DNA from: Palsa-892 sp963751615
GTDB lineage: Bacteria > Pseudomonadota > Alphaproteobacteria > Rhizobiales > Xanthobacteraceae
NCBI GenBank assembly: GCA_963751615.1
Contig: CAVVVG010000005.1
Coordinates: forward strand, 1,674,001-1,738,000
Direction of reading: 5' to 3'
Length of the DNA stretch: 64,000 nt
In this document: positions 7,598 through 14,289 of the stretch, piece by piece
Numbering within the stretch: position 1 is the first letter of the stretch
Layout of the letters: every line of letters begins with the position of its first letter
The notes under the pieces: model-generated
What the model saw: only the letters and a program-made list of their open reading frames with translations
What the model was told of the DNA's origin: nothing
The model's database searches: none
Position numbers and translations under genes: made by a program

Positions 7598-7622
7598 AAC
7601 GTAGAGGGCTAAAAAAAGTTCC
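7598..7622 (-). promoter_or_regulatory. EcfG-type promoter of phyR (GGAAC-N16-CGTT)
   Basis: On the minus strand GGAAC (7622-7618) and CGTT (7601-7598) are exactly 16 bases apart, 40 bases before the GTG start of phyR. It is back to back with the nepR-ecfG promoter, only 7 bases between the two -35 boxes. Confidence 0.85.
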
Positions 7623-7629
7623 ATTGGAT

Positions 7630-7655
7630 GGAACTCCTATGGGTCTATCCGCGTT
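7630..7655 (+). promoter_or_regulatory. EcfG-type promoter of nepR-ecfG (GGAAC-N17-CGTT)
   Basis: GGAAC (7630-7634) and CGTT (7652-7655) are 17 bases apart, 50 bases before the nepR ATG. It indicates autoregulation of the stress operon. Confidence 0.85.
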
Positions 7656-7705
7656 ATTTTTTAAATGTTCAAAGGTCGCAGGGCTGCGGATGTGAGGGGC
7701 CATGT

Positions 7706-7927
7706 ATGTCGCGTAAGATCGATAAGCCGGAAACACTAACGACGATGCAGAAGAAAAAATCAGGCGGCGCCTCCTCGGGGCAGGGCTTAGGACGCGAAGC
7801 TACCATCAAGATCTCCCGGCAATTGCGAGCCATGTACGACGAAACGGTGAAAGAAGGCGTCCCTGAACGTTTTGCCGAACTATTAAGACGAATGGATAAG
7901 GAGAACGGTGAAGGATCGCGGTCATGA
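7706..7927 (+). CDS. nepR: NepR, anti-sigma factor of EcfG
   Basis: This 73-residue protein has the NepR core (QLRAMYDETVKEGVPERFAELLRRMD), with basic, flexible N-terminal and acidic C-terminal flanks. NepR holds EcfG inactive until phosphorylated PhyR takes its place. The frame is open further upstream, but ATG 7706 is preceded by GAGGGG at 9 bases and gives the normal family length. Its last four bases overlap the ecfG start (ATGA), the usual translational coupling of anti-sigma and sigma factor. Confidence 0.95.
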   Translation: MSRKIDKPETLTTMQKKKSGGASSGQGLGREATIKISRQLRAMYDETVKEGVPERFAELLRRMDKENGEGSRS

Positions 7928-8478
7928 GTCTCGACAACTCGCTACGTGACAGCATTTTGAAATCCATTCCGAATCTCCGCGCCTTCGCAATTTCCTTGAG
8001 TGGAACGGTCGACCGCGCGGACGACCTCGTTCAGGAGACCTTAGTGCGCGCAATCGCCAATATCGACTCTTTTCAGCCTGGCACGAATATGCCGGCATGG
8101 TTGTTCACGATCTTGCGCAATCTGTTTTACTCGGAATATCGCAAACGCAAACGCGAGGTCGAGGATGTAACCGGCATGTATGCCGAAAGCTTGAAATCGC
8201 AGCCCGAGCAAGGAATCCGTCTCGAATTCGATGAACTTCGCGCTGCGCTAGATAAACTTCCTTATGACCAGCGTGAGGCGATAATTTTGGTCGGCGCCTC
8301 GGGCTTTTCGTACGAGGAAGCGGCGTCGATCTGCGGCTGCGCTGTGGGTACGATCAAGAGCCGTGTCAATCGTGCGCGTAAGCGCCTTGCCGAGCTGATG
8401 TCGATCGAAGAGGTCGACGATTTCGGTCCCGATCGTGAAACACGCGCAGTGATGGCAGCTGGCCGGCGCGCAATCTGA
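7924..8478 (+). CDS. ecfG: EcfG, general stress response ECF sigma factor
   Basis: The 184-residue ECF (group 15) sigma factor has region 2 at about 12-80 (DRADDLVQETLVRAIANIDS, PAWLFTILRNLFYSEYRKRK) and region 4 at about 105-160 (LPYDQREAIILVGASGFSYE ... GTIKSRVNRARKRL). It directs RNA polymerase to GGAAC/GTT promoters. The gene overlaps nepR by 4 bases and is driven by its own promoter at 7630. At least ten further candidate promoters of this type lie within 5 kb. Confidence 0.96.
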   Translation: MSLDNSLRDSILKSIPNLRAFAISLSGTVDRADDLVQETLVRAIANIDSFQPGTNMPAWLFTILRNLFYSEYRKRKREVEDVTGMYAESLKSQPEQGIRLEFDELRAALDKLPYDQREAIILVGASGFSYEEAASICGCAVGTIKSRVNRARKRLAELMSIEEVDDFGPDRETRAVMAAGRRAI

Positions 8479-8640
8479 ACTGCTTAAACAACAGACGGGA
8501 TCGGCGCGCTAAGGCCCGCAGCGCATTCACTGAAATATTCCTTCCTGCGCCTCAAGCCAGCGAATGGTACTTGGCTCCGAATTGAGAAGCGTAGGACTCA
8601 TACCGAAGTCGGGTTTGTATAAAATTACCACGACCTTACG

Positions 8641-8665
8641 GGAACGGTTTTACGTGCGGCGGGTT
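8641..8665 (+). promoter_or_regulatory. EcfG-type promoter (GGAAC-N17-GTT)
   Basis: GGAAC (8641-8645) is followed after 17 bases by GTT (8663-8665; GGTT in context). The gene at 8703 begins 38 bases downstream. Confidence 0.65.
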
Positions 8666-8702
8666 ACCCCACTAGTACTCATTTAAACAATGGAGATTTA
8701 TC

Positions 8703-8957
8703 ATGCGTTCTGCGCTCAAGACTGGAATGATCGTGTTGATGCTGGCAGCCGCGCCGGTAGTGGCACAGGCTGGAACATTGGAAGGCGTCGCCATCGGCGC
8801 GGGCACCGGTGCCGTCGTCGCCGGACCTCCTGGCGCGATCGTCGGCGGAGTAGTCGGAGCCGTAGTCGGTGGTCCGAACATCGTACATCCGCGTCATTAT
8901 GGTCAACGCACTTGTTGGCTCGACGACACGGGCTATCGCCACTGCTCGCGGCGTTGA
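8703..8957 (+). CDS. Small exported glycine-zipper protein
   Basis: The 84-residue protein has a signal peptide (about 1-23, ending AQA) and then a Gly/Ala/Val-rich membrane-inserting segment with repeated GxxxG spacing (VAIGAGTGAVVAGPPGAIVG), like glycine-zipper outer-membrane proteins. The short tail has two Cys (RTCWLDDTGYRHCSRR) that could form a disulfide. GGAG lies 9 bases before the ATG and an EcfG-type promoter lies at 8641, so it is probably a stress-induced envelope protein. The exact role is unknown. Confidence 0.75.
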   Translation: MRSALKTGMIVLMLAAAPVVAQAGTLEGVAIGAGTGAVVAGPPGAIVGGVVGAVVGGPNIVHPRHYGQRTCWLDDTGYRHCSRR

Positions 8958-9165
8958 AAGAAAGTTTAACAAAGGTTCATATGGGCCGGGGCGGCTGTTT
9001 GCTACCCCGGCATCTAGCGAATGCTGTGCCCGCGAGGTGCATCAATTTCTCAAGCGCAATTCTTCACCGACAGACTATGAGCAGTGATCGCCGCGGGAAC
9101 TAAAGAGCAGAAACTATAGAGATGGCGGTTCGCGCGATAGGCATGTGCGAACGGAATTTCCTACA

Positions 9166-9378
9166 TTACCGCTTATTAGGATCGCGTGCGATTTTTTTAG
9201 GAAGATGTGATGGCTTCGGTGATTTTCGCCACTTATTGTCCGGGCCTCGCTGGTACTCATTCAAAGCAATGTCGAACACGGCAAGCGCACTAAACTTTGC
9301 CTCTTCGAGATTAAATTTCTGCCTCCCGCCGACGGACGTATGTTTATTCGGTTTCGCTATCTTTTGAGATTGTAGCAT
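9166..9378 (-). CDS. Doubtful small ORF, 70 residues
   Basis: The frame encodes a polar chain with an internal stretch KFSALAVFDIALNEYQ that looks protein-like. The Shine-Dalgarno match (GGGAAAG) is too close to the ATG, and no family is recognised. It is kept only because the residue make-up is unlike the random frames around it. Confidence 0.2.
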   Translation of the reverse strand: MLQSQKIAKPNKHTSVGGRQKFNLEEAKFSALAVFDIALNEYQRGPDNKWRKSPKPSHLPKKIARDPNKR

Positions 9379-9612
9379 CAACTTTCCCAGTACAACTACG
9401 ACTTGAGTTACAGATCAGGAATGAAATTATTCACGCTAAAGGCTGCACCTTCTAAGCTCCGATTTGGTTGCTTCCGAGTCTGAGCAAAATTGCTCACACC
9501 AACAGTGGCCAAAATGAGAGTGTCGGAGGTTATGAGCAACCACAACCGCACATCTGAGATCTCTCGGTTCATCCCGAATATTCGTAAATGCCGCGCGCAG
9601 AGAGTGACGGGG

Positions 9613-9638
9613 GGAACTTATACAGTCCACCGCACGTT
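9613..9638 (+). promoter_or_regulatory. EcfG-type promoter (GGAAC-N17-CGTT)
   Basis: GGAAC (9613-9617) and CGTT (9635-9638) are 17 bases apart, a full consensus match 33 bases before the ATG at 9671. Confidence 0.8.
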
Positions 9639-9670
9639 GTAGGGTAGGACAACCACGAGAGGAAATTGTA

Positions 9671-9883
9671 ATGAAAACAATTATTTACGGTGTCACCCTC
9701 GCTATGGCTCTTACGCTCGCTATTCCTGCCTTCGCGCAGGTCGGCGTTCGCGTTGGAGAGCAAGGCGTCGGTATTCGCATCGGTGAAGGCGATCGCGACC
9801 ACGACCGTCGCTGGCATCATGATCGTCGCAACTGCGAGACTTTCTGGCGGCACGGCGAGCGGATCACAGAGTGTCATCGATAA
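9671..9883 (+). CDS. Small exported protein, stress regulon member
   Basis: The 70-residue protein has a clear signal peptide (about 1-22, ending AFA) and a mature part that is first Gly/Val-rich (VGVRVGEQGVGIRIGEG) and then His/Arg/Asp-rich (DHDRRWHHDRR) with Cys at about 55 and 68. GAGAGGAAA precedes the start by 5 bases. An EcfG promoter (9613-9638) precedes it and a terminator (9901-9929) follows it, so it forms a complete monocistronic unit. Similar short Gly/His-rich periplasmic proteins are common in Bradyrhizobium; no function is known. The charged part could bind metal, which is a guess. Confidence 0.75.
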   Translation: MKTIIYGVTLAMALTLAIPAFAQVGVRVGEQGVGIRIGEGDRDHDRRWHHDRRNCETFWRHGERITECHR

Positions 9884-9900
9884 TAGACCGGCAAAAAATA

Positions 9901-9929
9901 AAAATGGCCCCATTTGAAGGGGCCATTTT
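9901..9929. terminator. Rho-independent terminator, bidirectional
   Basis: A perfect 11-bp stem AAAATGGCCCC (9901-9911) / GGGGCCATTTT (9919-9929) has a 7-base loop. An A-rich run precedes it and a T-run ends it, so it can serve the gene at 9671 and the convergent HU-like gene. Confidence 0.85.
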
Positions 9930-9987
9930 CTGCATCTGTCCGTTAGCATTTCTCCCAATACTGACCCCTCGTTTCTGTTATCAATTG

Positions 9988-10293
9988 CTATGCGAGCGCG
10001 TCTTTGGCGGCCTTCACTGGGCGGGCTCTAAGGATCTTCCGGGCTAACTTCGCCTTGAAGATCATTGGCTCCTTTGTGAAAGGATTGATGCCCTTATGCT
10101 CCTTGGTGGCGGGCTTTTTAATAGCGACGAACTTGGCAAAGCCCGGTAACAAGAACTGTCCCGATTTCCTGAGCTGCTGGTATCCAATACTGGCAAGTGA
10201 CTCGAGAACGCCCGTGATATCCTTTCGTTTCAGCTCCGAGTGTTGTTCACCAATTTCGTGAACAAGCTCAGCCTTTGACATCAACTTTGTCAT
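9988..10293 (-). CDS. HU-family DNA-binding protein
   Basis: The 101-residue protein has the HU/IHF pattern: an N-terminal helical dimerisation part (MSKAELVHEIGEQHSELKRK) and a beta-arm region (GFAKFVAIKKPATKEHKGINPFTKEPMIFKAK, seen as pieces GFAKF and NPFTKE). The usual arm motif RNP is changed to NPF, and the C-terminus is extended by about 15 basic residues. It belongs to the divergent HU-like group rather than to canonical HU. ATG 10293 is chosen over an upstream TTG because AGGA stands 9 bases before it. An EcfG promoter at 10364-10388 suggests a nucleoid protein made under stress. Confidence 0.8.
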   Translation of the reverse strand: MTKLMSKAELVHEIGEQHSELKRKDITGVLESLASIGYQQLRKSGQFLLPGFAKFVAIKKPATKEHKGINPFTKEPMIFKAKLARKILRARPVKAAKDALA

Positions 10294-10363
10294 TTGATTG
10301 ATCCTTTGCAAGGCGCAGATTGAAAACGGGAAAATTCACGAATTATTTCCGCGCTGACTGCAC

Positions 10364-10388
10364 AACGTCTCCCGTAGACAAACGTTCC
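10364..10388 (-). promoter_or_regulatory. EcfG-type promoter of the HU-like gene (GGAAC-N16-CGTT)
   Basis: On the minus strand GGAAC (10388-10384) and CGTT (10367-10364) are 16 bases apart, a full consensus match about 70 bases before the HU-like start. Confidence 0.8.
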
Positions 10389-10595
10389 GTGCATCAAGGC
10401 GACTGACGTGCCAACACACACGGCGACGGGCATTGTTGCGAAGCCGGGTCGTCGGGCGGTTATGTTGGAGCAACTTACGACACGTACGTCGCGAGTCTGT
10501 TTGGTCCCCCATTAATATTTGAATGACTTAGACTTGGTTCCATTTTTCAATTCGCTTCTTGTTATGGGTCAACAAAACCCAGCAAAAGCGCATAT

Positions 10596-10620
10596 GGAAC
10601 CAATACGGCTGTCGCTGGTT
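10596..10620 (+). promoter_or_regulatory. EcfG-type promoter of the candidate sRNA (GGAAC-N17-GTT)
   Basis: GGAAC (10596-10600) is followed after 17 bases by GTT (10618-10620; GGTT in context). Transcription would start near 10627 and run into a terminator at 10673-10705. Confidence 0.65.
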
Positions 10621-10626
10621 AATTAT

Positions 10627-10706
10627 GATCGAACCGGATGAACTCCCGCCCCCGCATTCCCCGGTTCGCATTAGCCCCGGCGTCGCCCCCCGGCGTCGGG
10701 GTTTTA
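10627..10706 (+). ncRNA. Candidate stress-induced small RNA with C-rich loop (GsrN-like)
   Basis: About 80 bases lie between an EcfG-type promoter (10596-10620) and a rho-independent terminator. The first half folds into a hairpin CGAACCGG (10630-10637) / CCGGTTCG (10661-10668). Its 23-base loop is C-rich (CTCCCGCCCCCGC) and could pair with Shine-Dalgarno sequences. The second half is the terminator hairpin. Caulobacter GsrN, a sigma-T (EcfG homologue) dependent sRNA, also exposes a C-rich loop. Being 2 kb from ecfG fits such a role. The same stretch holds a 34-codon frame from ATG 10625 without a ribosome site, so a tiny leaderless protein is the alternative. No expression evidence is available. 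Confidence 0.5.
10673..10705 (+). terminator. Rho-independent terminator of the candidate sRNA
   Basis: The stem CCCCGGCG (10675-10682) / CGTCGGGG (10694-10701) contains one G-U pair and an 11-base loop and is followed by TTTT (10702-10705). Confidence 0.7.
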
Positions 10707-10799
10707 CTTTGTGGGCGGCAAGGCGCTAGCAGGTCTTAATTCCTACGTGACATTGGAAAATAGGTACCAACGCAAAAAAAACACCATTACTACTGTCAA

Positions 10800-11186
10800 T
10801 CAATAACCGGTCACCTGAGGCGGACGCGTCATTTCCCTTGCTTCCCGGAGCACGGTTGTCGGCTCATAGGGTTTGTCGTGAAAGTGCATGCCCAAAGGGA
10901 GGTTGTCAGGTCGTGACCGGCCCGACGTCATGATGATGGCGACCCCGGGCCATCGCTCGGCGACGCGTCGGGCCAAGTCTGCCCCGTTCATCGATCCGGG
11001 CATGCTTATGTCCGTGAAAAGCAACCTAATGTCCGCGTTAGTTTCGAAGAATCGCAGGGCCTCGTCCGCATTTCCGGCTTCGAGCACCCGGTAACCTGCA
11101 TCGGAGAACATGTAGGATGCCCCCATTCGCTCCAGCACATCGTCGTCGACGACTATTATGAGGGCGTGGGGAGGAGAATTGGTCAC
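10800..11186 (-). CDS. Single-domain response regulator
   Basis: The 128-residue protein is one receiver domain with an acidic pair at its start (IIVVDDDVLERMG), a phospho-accepting Asp in LLFTDISMPGSMNGADL, a Thr/Ser switch (IIMTSGRS) and the KPY loop. It has no output domain and would act by protein contact, as do the single-domain regulators that tune stress kinases. The frame is open to 11297, but GTG 11186 is where homology starts. An EcfG-like motif at 11195-11219 would start transcription almost on this GTG. It lies divergent from the HisKA_2 kinase gene at 11449, its likely partner. Confidence 0.85.
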   Translation of the reverse strand: MTNSPPHALIIVVDDDVLERMGASYMFSDAGYRVLEAGNADEALRFFETNADIRLLFTDISMPGSMNGADLARRVAERWPGVAIIMTSGRSRPDNLPLGMHFHDKPYEPTTVLREAREMTRPPQVTGY

Positions 11187-11194
11187 TTCATAGC

Positions 11195-11219
11195 AACTAA
11201 CATAGATCGCAATCGTTCC
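11195..11219 (-). promoter_or_regulatory. EcfG-like promoter motif before the response regulator
   Basis: On the minus strand GGAAC (11219-11215) and GTT (11197-11195) are 17 bases apart. The motif stands only 9 bases before the GTG start, so the transcript would be nearly leaderless, or the true start is further in. The base before GTT is A, a weak match. Confidence 0.4.
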
Positions 11220-11401
11220 ATATTTAATCGTGCGGCAATGTGACCCTAAACCGGGCACCCCGTCGTGCCAGATTAGGCCTCGCGGAGAGCCGTCCATCGA
11301 GTTGGCTCGCAGGCCTTTTGTTCAAAATAATGCTGGTGATGCAACCCGCCACATTCAAGGGTGTTCCCGCAACGGCCGGCACATGCAACGGAAATAACGG
11401 T

Positions 11402-11416
11402 CAATTTTATACAGAC
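11402..11416 (+). repeat. 15-bp motif CAATTTTATACAGAC, copy 1
   Basis: The 15-mer is found here, 33 bases before the kinase start at 11449, and again at 13853-13867 upstream of the CsbD gene. It is AT-rich with a TATACA core, in contrast to its surroundings, and could be a shared promoter or regulator site. Confidence 0.4.
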
Positions 11417-11448
11417 CTGCCTTCAATATAATCGTACTTTTTCAGATT

Positions 11449-12585
11449 ATGCAGGAGATCCGATACCCCGACCGGGGTCTTTTTCCGAGCGTGGAAAGAC
11501 ATTTTGGAGGCTTTGTGCCATCAACTCGCTTCAGGGAACAGTTCACGTCGGTTGCAGATGCGTCGAAGCTCGCTCAGGGCATTGTCGACACTGTCCGCGA
11601 GCCCCTTCTTGTGCTCGACAAAGAGCTGCGCGTGGTTGCCGCGAGCCGCTCCTTCTATTCAGCATTCAAGGTTCAGCCCAACGACACCCAAGGCAAACTT
11701 CTTTACGCGTTAGGCAATGGACAATGGGGCACTCCAAAGCTTCGTGTGCTGCTGGAAAAAATCCTACCGGAGAAAGGCGTGATGGAGGGTTATGAGGTCG
11801 AGGATGACTTTCCTGGCCTCGGGCGCCGCACGATGCGCTTGAACGCCCGCCAAGTATTTTACGAGGGAGGCGCCAACACAACTATTCTGCTCGGCATTGA
11901 GGATGTTACCGCGCAGCGCATCTTGGAGCGCGAAAAGGACGAGTTAATACGACAGAAGGATGTGCTGTTCGAAGAACTCGAGCACCGAATTGGCAATAGC
12001 CTGCAAATCATCGCAAGCATTATTCTGCTCAAGGCGCGAGCGGTGCAATCGGAAGAGACGCGTCGTCATCTGCAAGACACGCACCAGCGGGTCATGTCGA
12101 TTGCTGCCGTGCAAAAACAGCTCCATGTATCCGGGACCATCGGGCCTATCGAAATTGCGCCTTATCTCTCAAGGTTGTGCGGGACCCTTGCAAGCTCGAT
12201 TATTGGCGACAATCGGCCAATCTTGCTGAAAGTGGTTGGTACAGGAGGCAGCGCCACGTCCCGTCAGGCTGAGAGTCTTGGCTTGATTGTGACTGAACTC
12301 GTCATGAATGCTTTAAAGCATGGGTTCCCCGACGATACAGCCGAAGGTCAGATTACGGTCGCGTATGATACGGCCGGAACGAATTGGAAGCTTTCGGTCG
12401 TTGATAATGGGATTGGCAAGCTTGACGGTGTTTTTGCTCAAGAAAAAACCGGACTTGGCACCGGTATCGTCATGGCGCTTTCGCGTCAGCTCGATGCCCA
12501 GGTTAAAATTCTGACTGACCCTAAGGGCACGACCGTTTCGATCACACATGCCACTTTTCCGACGAAGGCAATCCTAGCCGCGTAA
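11449..12585 (+). CDS. Cytoplasmic PAS-HisKA_2 histidine kinase
   Basis: The 378-residue soluble kinase has a PAS domain (about 38-155; VREPLLVLDKELRVVAASRS ... GIEDVT), a HisKA_2 domain with His179 (LFEELEHRIGNSLQIIASI) and a HATPase domain with N box ELVMNALKHGFP and G boxes DNGIGK and GLGTGI. There is no membrane segment, so it senses a cytoplasmic cue. Its place in the stress island, next to a single-domain response regulator, makes it a candidate phosphodonor for PhyR or for that regulator. ATG 11449 has no strong ribosome site; no better start is visible. Confidence 0.88.
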   Translation: MQEIRYPDRGLFPSVERHFGGFVPSTRFREQFTSVADASKLAQGIVDTVREPLLVLDKELRVVAASRSFYSAFKVQPNDTQGKLLYALGNGQWGTPKLRVLLEKILPEKGVMEGYEVEDDFPGLGRRTMRLNARQVFYEGGANTTILLGIEDVTAQRILEREKDELIRQKDVLFEELEHRIGNSLQIIASIILLKARAVQSEETRRHLQDTHQRVMSIAAVQKQLHVSGTIGPIEIAPYLSRLCGTLASSIIGDNRPILLKVVGTGGSATSRQAESLGLIVTELVMNALKHGFPDDTAEGQITVAYDTAGTNWKLSVVDNGIGKLDGVFAQEKTGLGTGIVMALSRQLDAQVKILTDPKGTTVSITHATFPTKAILAA

Positions 12586-12793
12586 AGCGTCGGGCCAGGT
12601 AGGCCAGCCGCCTAAAGCCGCCGTCCTAAGAAAAGCCGAATGACAAGGATGATTAGAACGCAAAGCCGTGCGTCGGAAAACTGATTGCTGGTCCGTTTAT
12701 CGGCAACCATCGAAAGTCAAATGGTTGATTCAAAGTCAGAATTACCGCCTTTGGCGCTTTCACATAATGTTTACGAACTCACCTGCGGTAGAT

Positions 12794-13000
12794 TCAATGC
12801 AGTGGCAGTGAAACCCTCGACACACCAGGTGACATCGTTGTGGGCGCAGCGATTATCCGAACGGGGGAATTACCGGCCTGCGTAGCCCAAACTATGCCAG
12901 CAATTAGCACAATCGATGCCAAAACTAGCACCCAAAAAATTGCATTGTACTGATAATATCTTCCTACAAAATGATCGTCATAAGGTTCGATGCGGGGCAT
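12794..13000 (-). CDS. Small single-span membrane protein, stress regulon member
   Basis: The 68-residue protein has a polar head (MPRIEPYDDHFVGRYYQYNA), one membrane helix (about residues 21-42, FWVLVLASIVLIAGIVWA) and a short periplasmic or cytoplasmic tail. A near-perfect ribosome site AGGAGG lies 5 bases before the ATG, and an EcfG-type promoter stands at 13027-13051. No family name is known to me. Promoter and ribosome site make it a solid gene in spite of its size. Confidence 0.7.
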   Translation of the reverse strand: MPRIEPYDDHFVGRYYQYNAIFWVLVLASIVLIAGIVWATQAGNSPVRIIAAPTTMSPGVSRVSLPLH

Positions 13001-13026
13001 ATGAACCTCCTATTCCTCACTGGGAA

Positions 13027-13051
13027 AACAGTTCCAAGCCCAATTGGTTCC
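13027..13051 (-). promoter_or_regulatory. EcfG-type promoter (GGAAC-N17-GTT)
   Basis: On the minus strand GGAAC (13051-13047) and GTT (13029-13027) are 17 bases apart, 27 bases before the ATG at 13000. The base before GTT is T instead of C. Confidence 0.6.
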
Positions 13052-13101
13052 ATTGGCGGGGCTTGCGGAAAAGCCTTGCGGATCTCGGGCTAAATTGATG
13101 G

Positions 13102-13335
13102 TTAAATTGTAGAGATCGACGAGGGTGTTTCATTGCACGCCCCACAAGCCGGGCACTTGATGACAACACTCTCAAACGAAACACTCGCTCCAATTCCTGT
13201 TATCAATAATTTGTCGCAATTGCCGCAAGAAAAATCTTCGCTGCCGAGTCCGCTAATTGCCGGCGCAAGAGGAGAGACGATCATCGCGCGTGTTCCCGGC
13301 GCTGGCTCGGGAATGACCCTCAGTTTTTTGGGCAT
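13102..13335 (-). CDS. Small zinc-ribbon-like protein
   Basis: The 77-residue protein carries two Cys pairs, CGNC at about 37-40 and CPAC at about 61-64 (plus a further Cys), the spacing of a small zinc ribbon. The N-terminal half is Pro/Ala-rich and probably flexible. GGAGGAG lies 7 bases before ATG 13335, which supports a real gene. It may bind nucleic acid or a partner protein. No promoter of EcfG type was seen upstream. Confidence 0.6.
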   Translation of the reverse strand: MPKKLRVIPEPAPGTRAMIVSPLAPAISGLGSEDFSCGNCDKLLITGIGASVSFESVVIKCPACGACNETPSSISTI

Positions 13336-13403
13336 TTGATTTCTCCTCCAAAATTATGCCAGCGAAACATCAAAAGCCTGAGGAAAAAGGGCTGAGTTCT
13401 CAG

Positions 13404-13427
13404 AAAAACCCGGCAAATGAGCCGGGT
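13404..13427 (-). terminator. Terminator-like hairpin
   Basis: The stem ACCCGGC (13408-13414) / GCCGGGT (13421-13427) has an A-run at 13404-13408, which reads as a T-run on the minus strand. No minus-strand gene is recognised upstream of it; it could shield the zinc-ribbon gene from read-through. Confidence 0.4.
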
Positions 13428-13852
13428 ATTCACTTCCACTTCGAGTTGATCAACTAACCCCCCAGTTTACGCTTGCTGAAATGCTCCTTGCGAGCTCTAT
13501 TTTCCGAAAATCTCAATCTAACTTACGAAAAAACAAAATCGCGATCCCCTGCTGAATATCGGACTTTTGGCCAATCTGGTTTAATCGACACTGATAAGCT
13601 TTATCAGTTTGGCCAGGTAGTCTTGCTGGGAACTGTCATAGTCGTACCTCCTTCTCTGTTGGTGGCCGGATTGCCAGTAGTTACTTCTTGGTCTTGCGAG
13701 CTTTCAAGACGCACCTAAAATTAGAAAGTTCGATCCACGCGTCGGAACTATGAAGCGCGTGTCGAGTAGAGGGCGTCGTGGAAGAGTTTGGATAATGCTG
13801 CCATCGCCAACTCGGCAAGCCATTCTGCCGAGTGGAATGCGCGCAGTGTGGC

Positions 13853-13867
13853 CAATTTTATACAGAC
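13853..13867 (+). repeat. 15-bp motif CAATTTTATACAGAC, copy 2
   Basis: It is identical to 11402-11416, and the flanks agree further (G or C before, C-GCC after). It lies 99 bases before the CsbD start. Confidence 0.4.
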
Positions 13868-13966
13868 ACGCCATTGCCATGGGTTCTAGCTTTATTTTTA
13901 CTGGTGGGTTTGCGTCTGCAAGAGGGCCGCTCTCACGGCCTTTGATTGCTAGCAATGGAGCCAATC

Positions 13967-14170
13967 ATGGACTGGAATCGTGTTGAAGGAAATTGGAAGC
14001 AGGTCAAGGGAAAGGTGAAAGAGAAGTGGGGTAAACTCACCGATGATGAAGTCGATAAGATGAATGGTCGTCGTGAACAGCTCGAGGGTAAAATCCAGGA
14101 ACGCTATGGTATCGCCAAAGATCAGGCGAAGAAGGATGTGGATGACTGGTTTAATTCATTGAAGTGGTAA
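13967..14170 (+). CDS. CsbD family stress protein
   Basis: The 67-residue hydrophilic protein begins MDWNRVEGNWKQVKGKVKEK and continues with GKLTDDEVDKMNGRREQLEG, the CsbD-like signature. CsbD proteins are small helical proteins of unknown mechanism, induced in general stress in many bacteria. ATG 13967 follows GGAG at 7 bases; an in-frame upstream ATG would add seven residues that the family lacks. It lies at the right edge of the stress island. Only a degenerate EcfG-like motif is present upstream. Confidence 0.9.
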   Translation: MDWNRVEGNWKQVKGKVKEKWGKLTDDEVDKMNGRREQLEGKIQERYGIAKDQAKKDVDDWFNSLKW

Positions 14171-14289
14171 TGAGTGGCCTGACCGGTTGTTTTTGGTCCA
14201 GGACAATTTTCTCAAGGCATTTATCAACTTTCTGACACATGGCACCGCCATTGGCCGAGCTGACTCGCAGTTTGGAATAGCTGCCCCGG

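Larger units (their letters stand above)
8958..9670. other. Long intergenic region
   Basis: Apart from the EcfG promoter at 9613-9638 and one weak minus-strand frame (9166-9378, listed separately), no gene is supported in these 713 bases. The plus-strand frames at 9122-9367 have no ribosome site or recognisable product. Confidence 0.4.
13336..13966. other. Intergenic region upstream of the CsbD gene
   Basis: It holds a hairpin (13404-13427), a copy of the CAATTTTATACAGAC motif (13853-13867) and a degenerate EcfG-like pair (GGAAC at 13744, GTA 17 bases on). Frames of 60-86 codons on both strands lack ribosome sites and are not called. Confidence 0.4.

Noticed and set aside
13744..13768. Possible EcfG promoter GGAAC-N17-GTA before csbD
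   Set aside because: The -10 lacks the GTT core and the site is 200 bases from the gene; too weak to call.
13704..13964. 86-codon minus-strand frame upstream of the hairpin at 13404
   Set aside because: It lacks a ribosome site, overlaps the likely csbD promoter region, and shows no recognisable product, although the hairpin could be read as its terminator.
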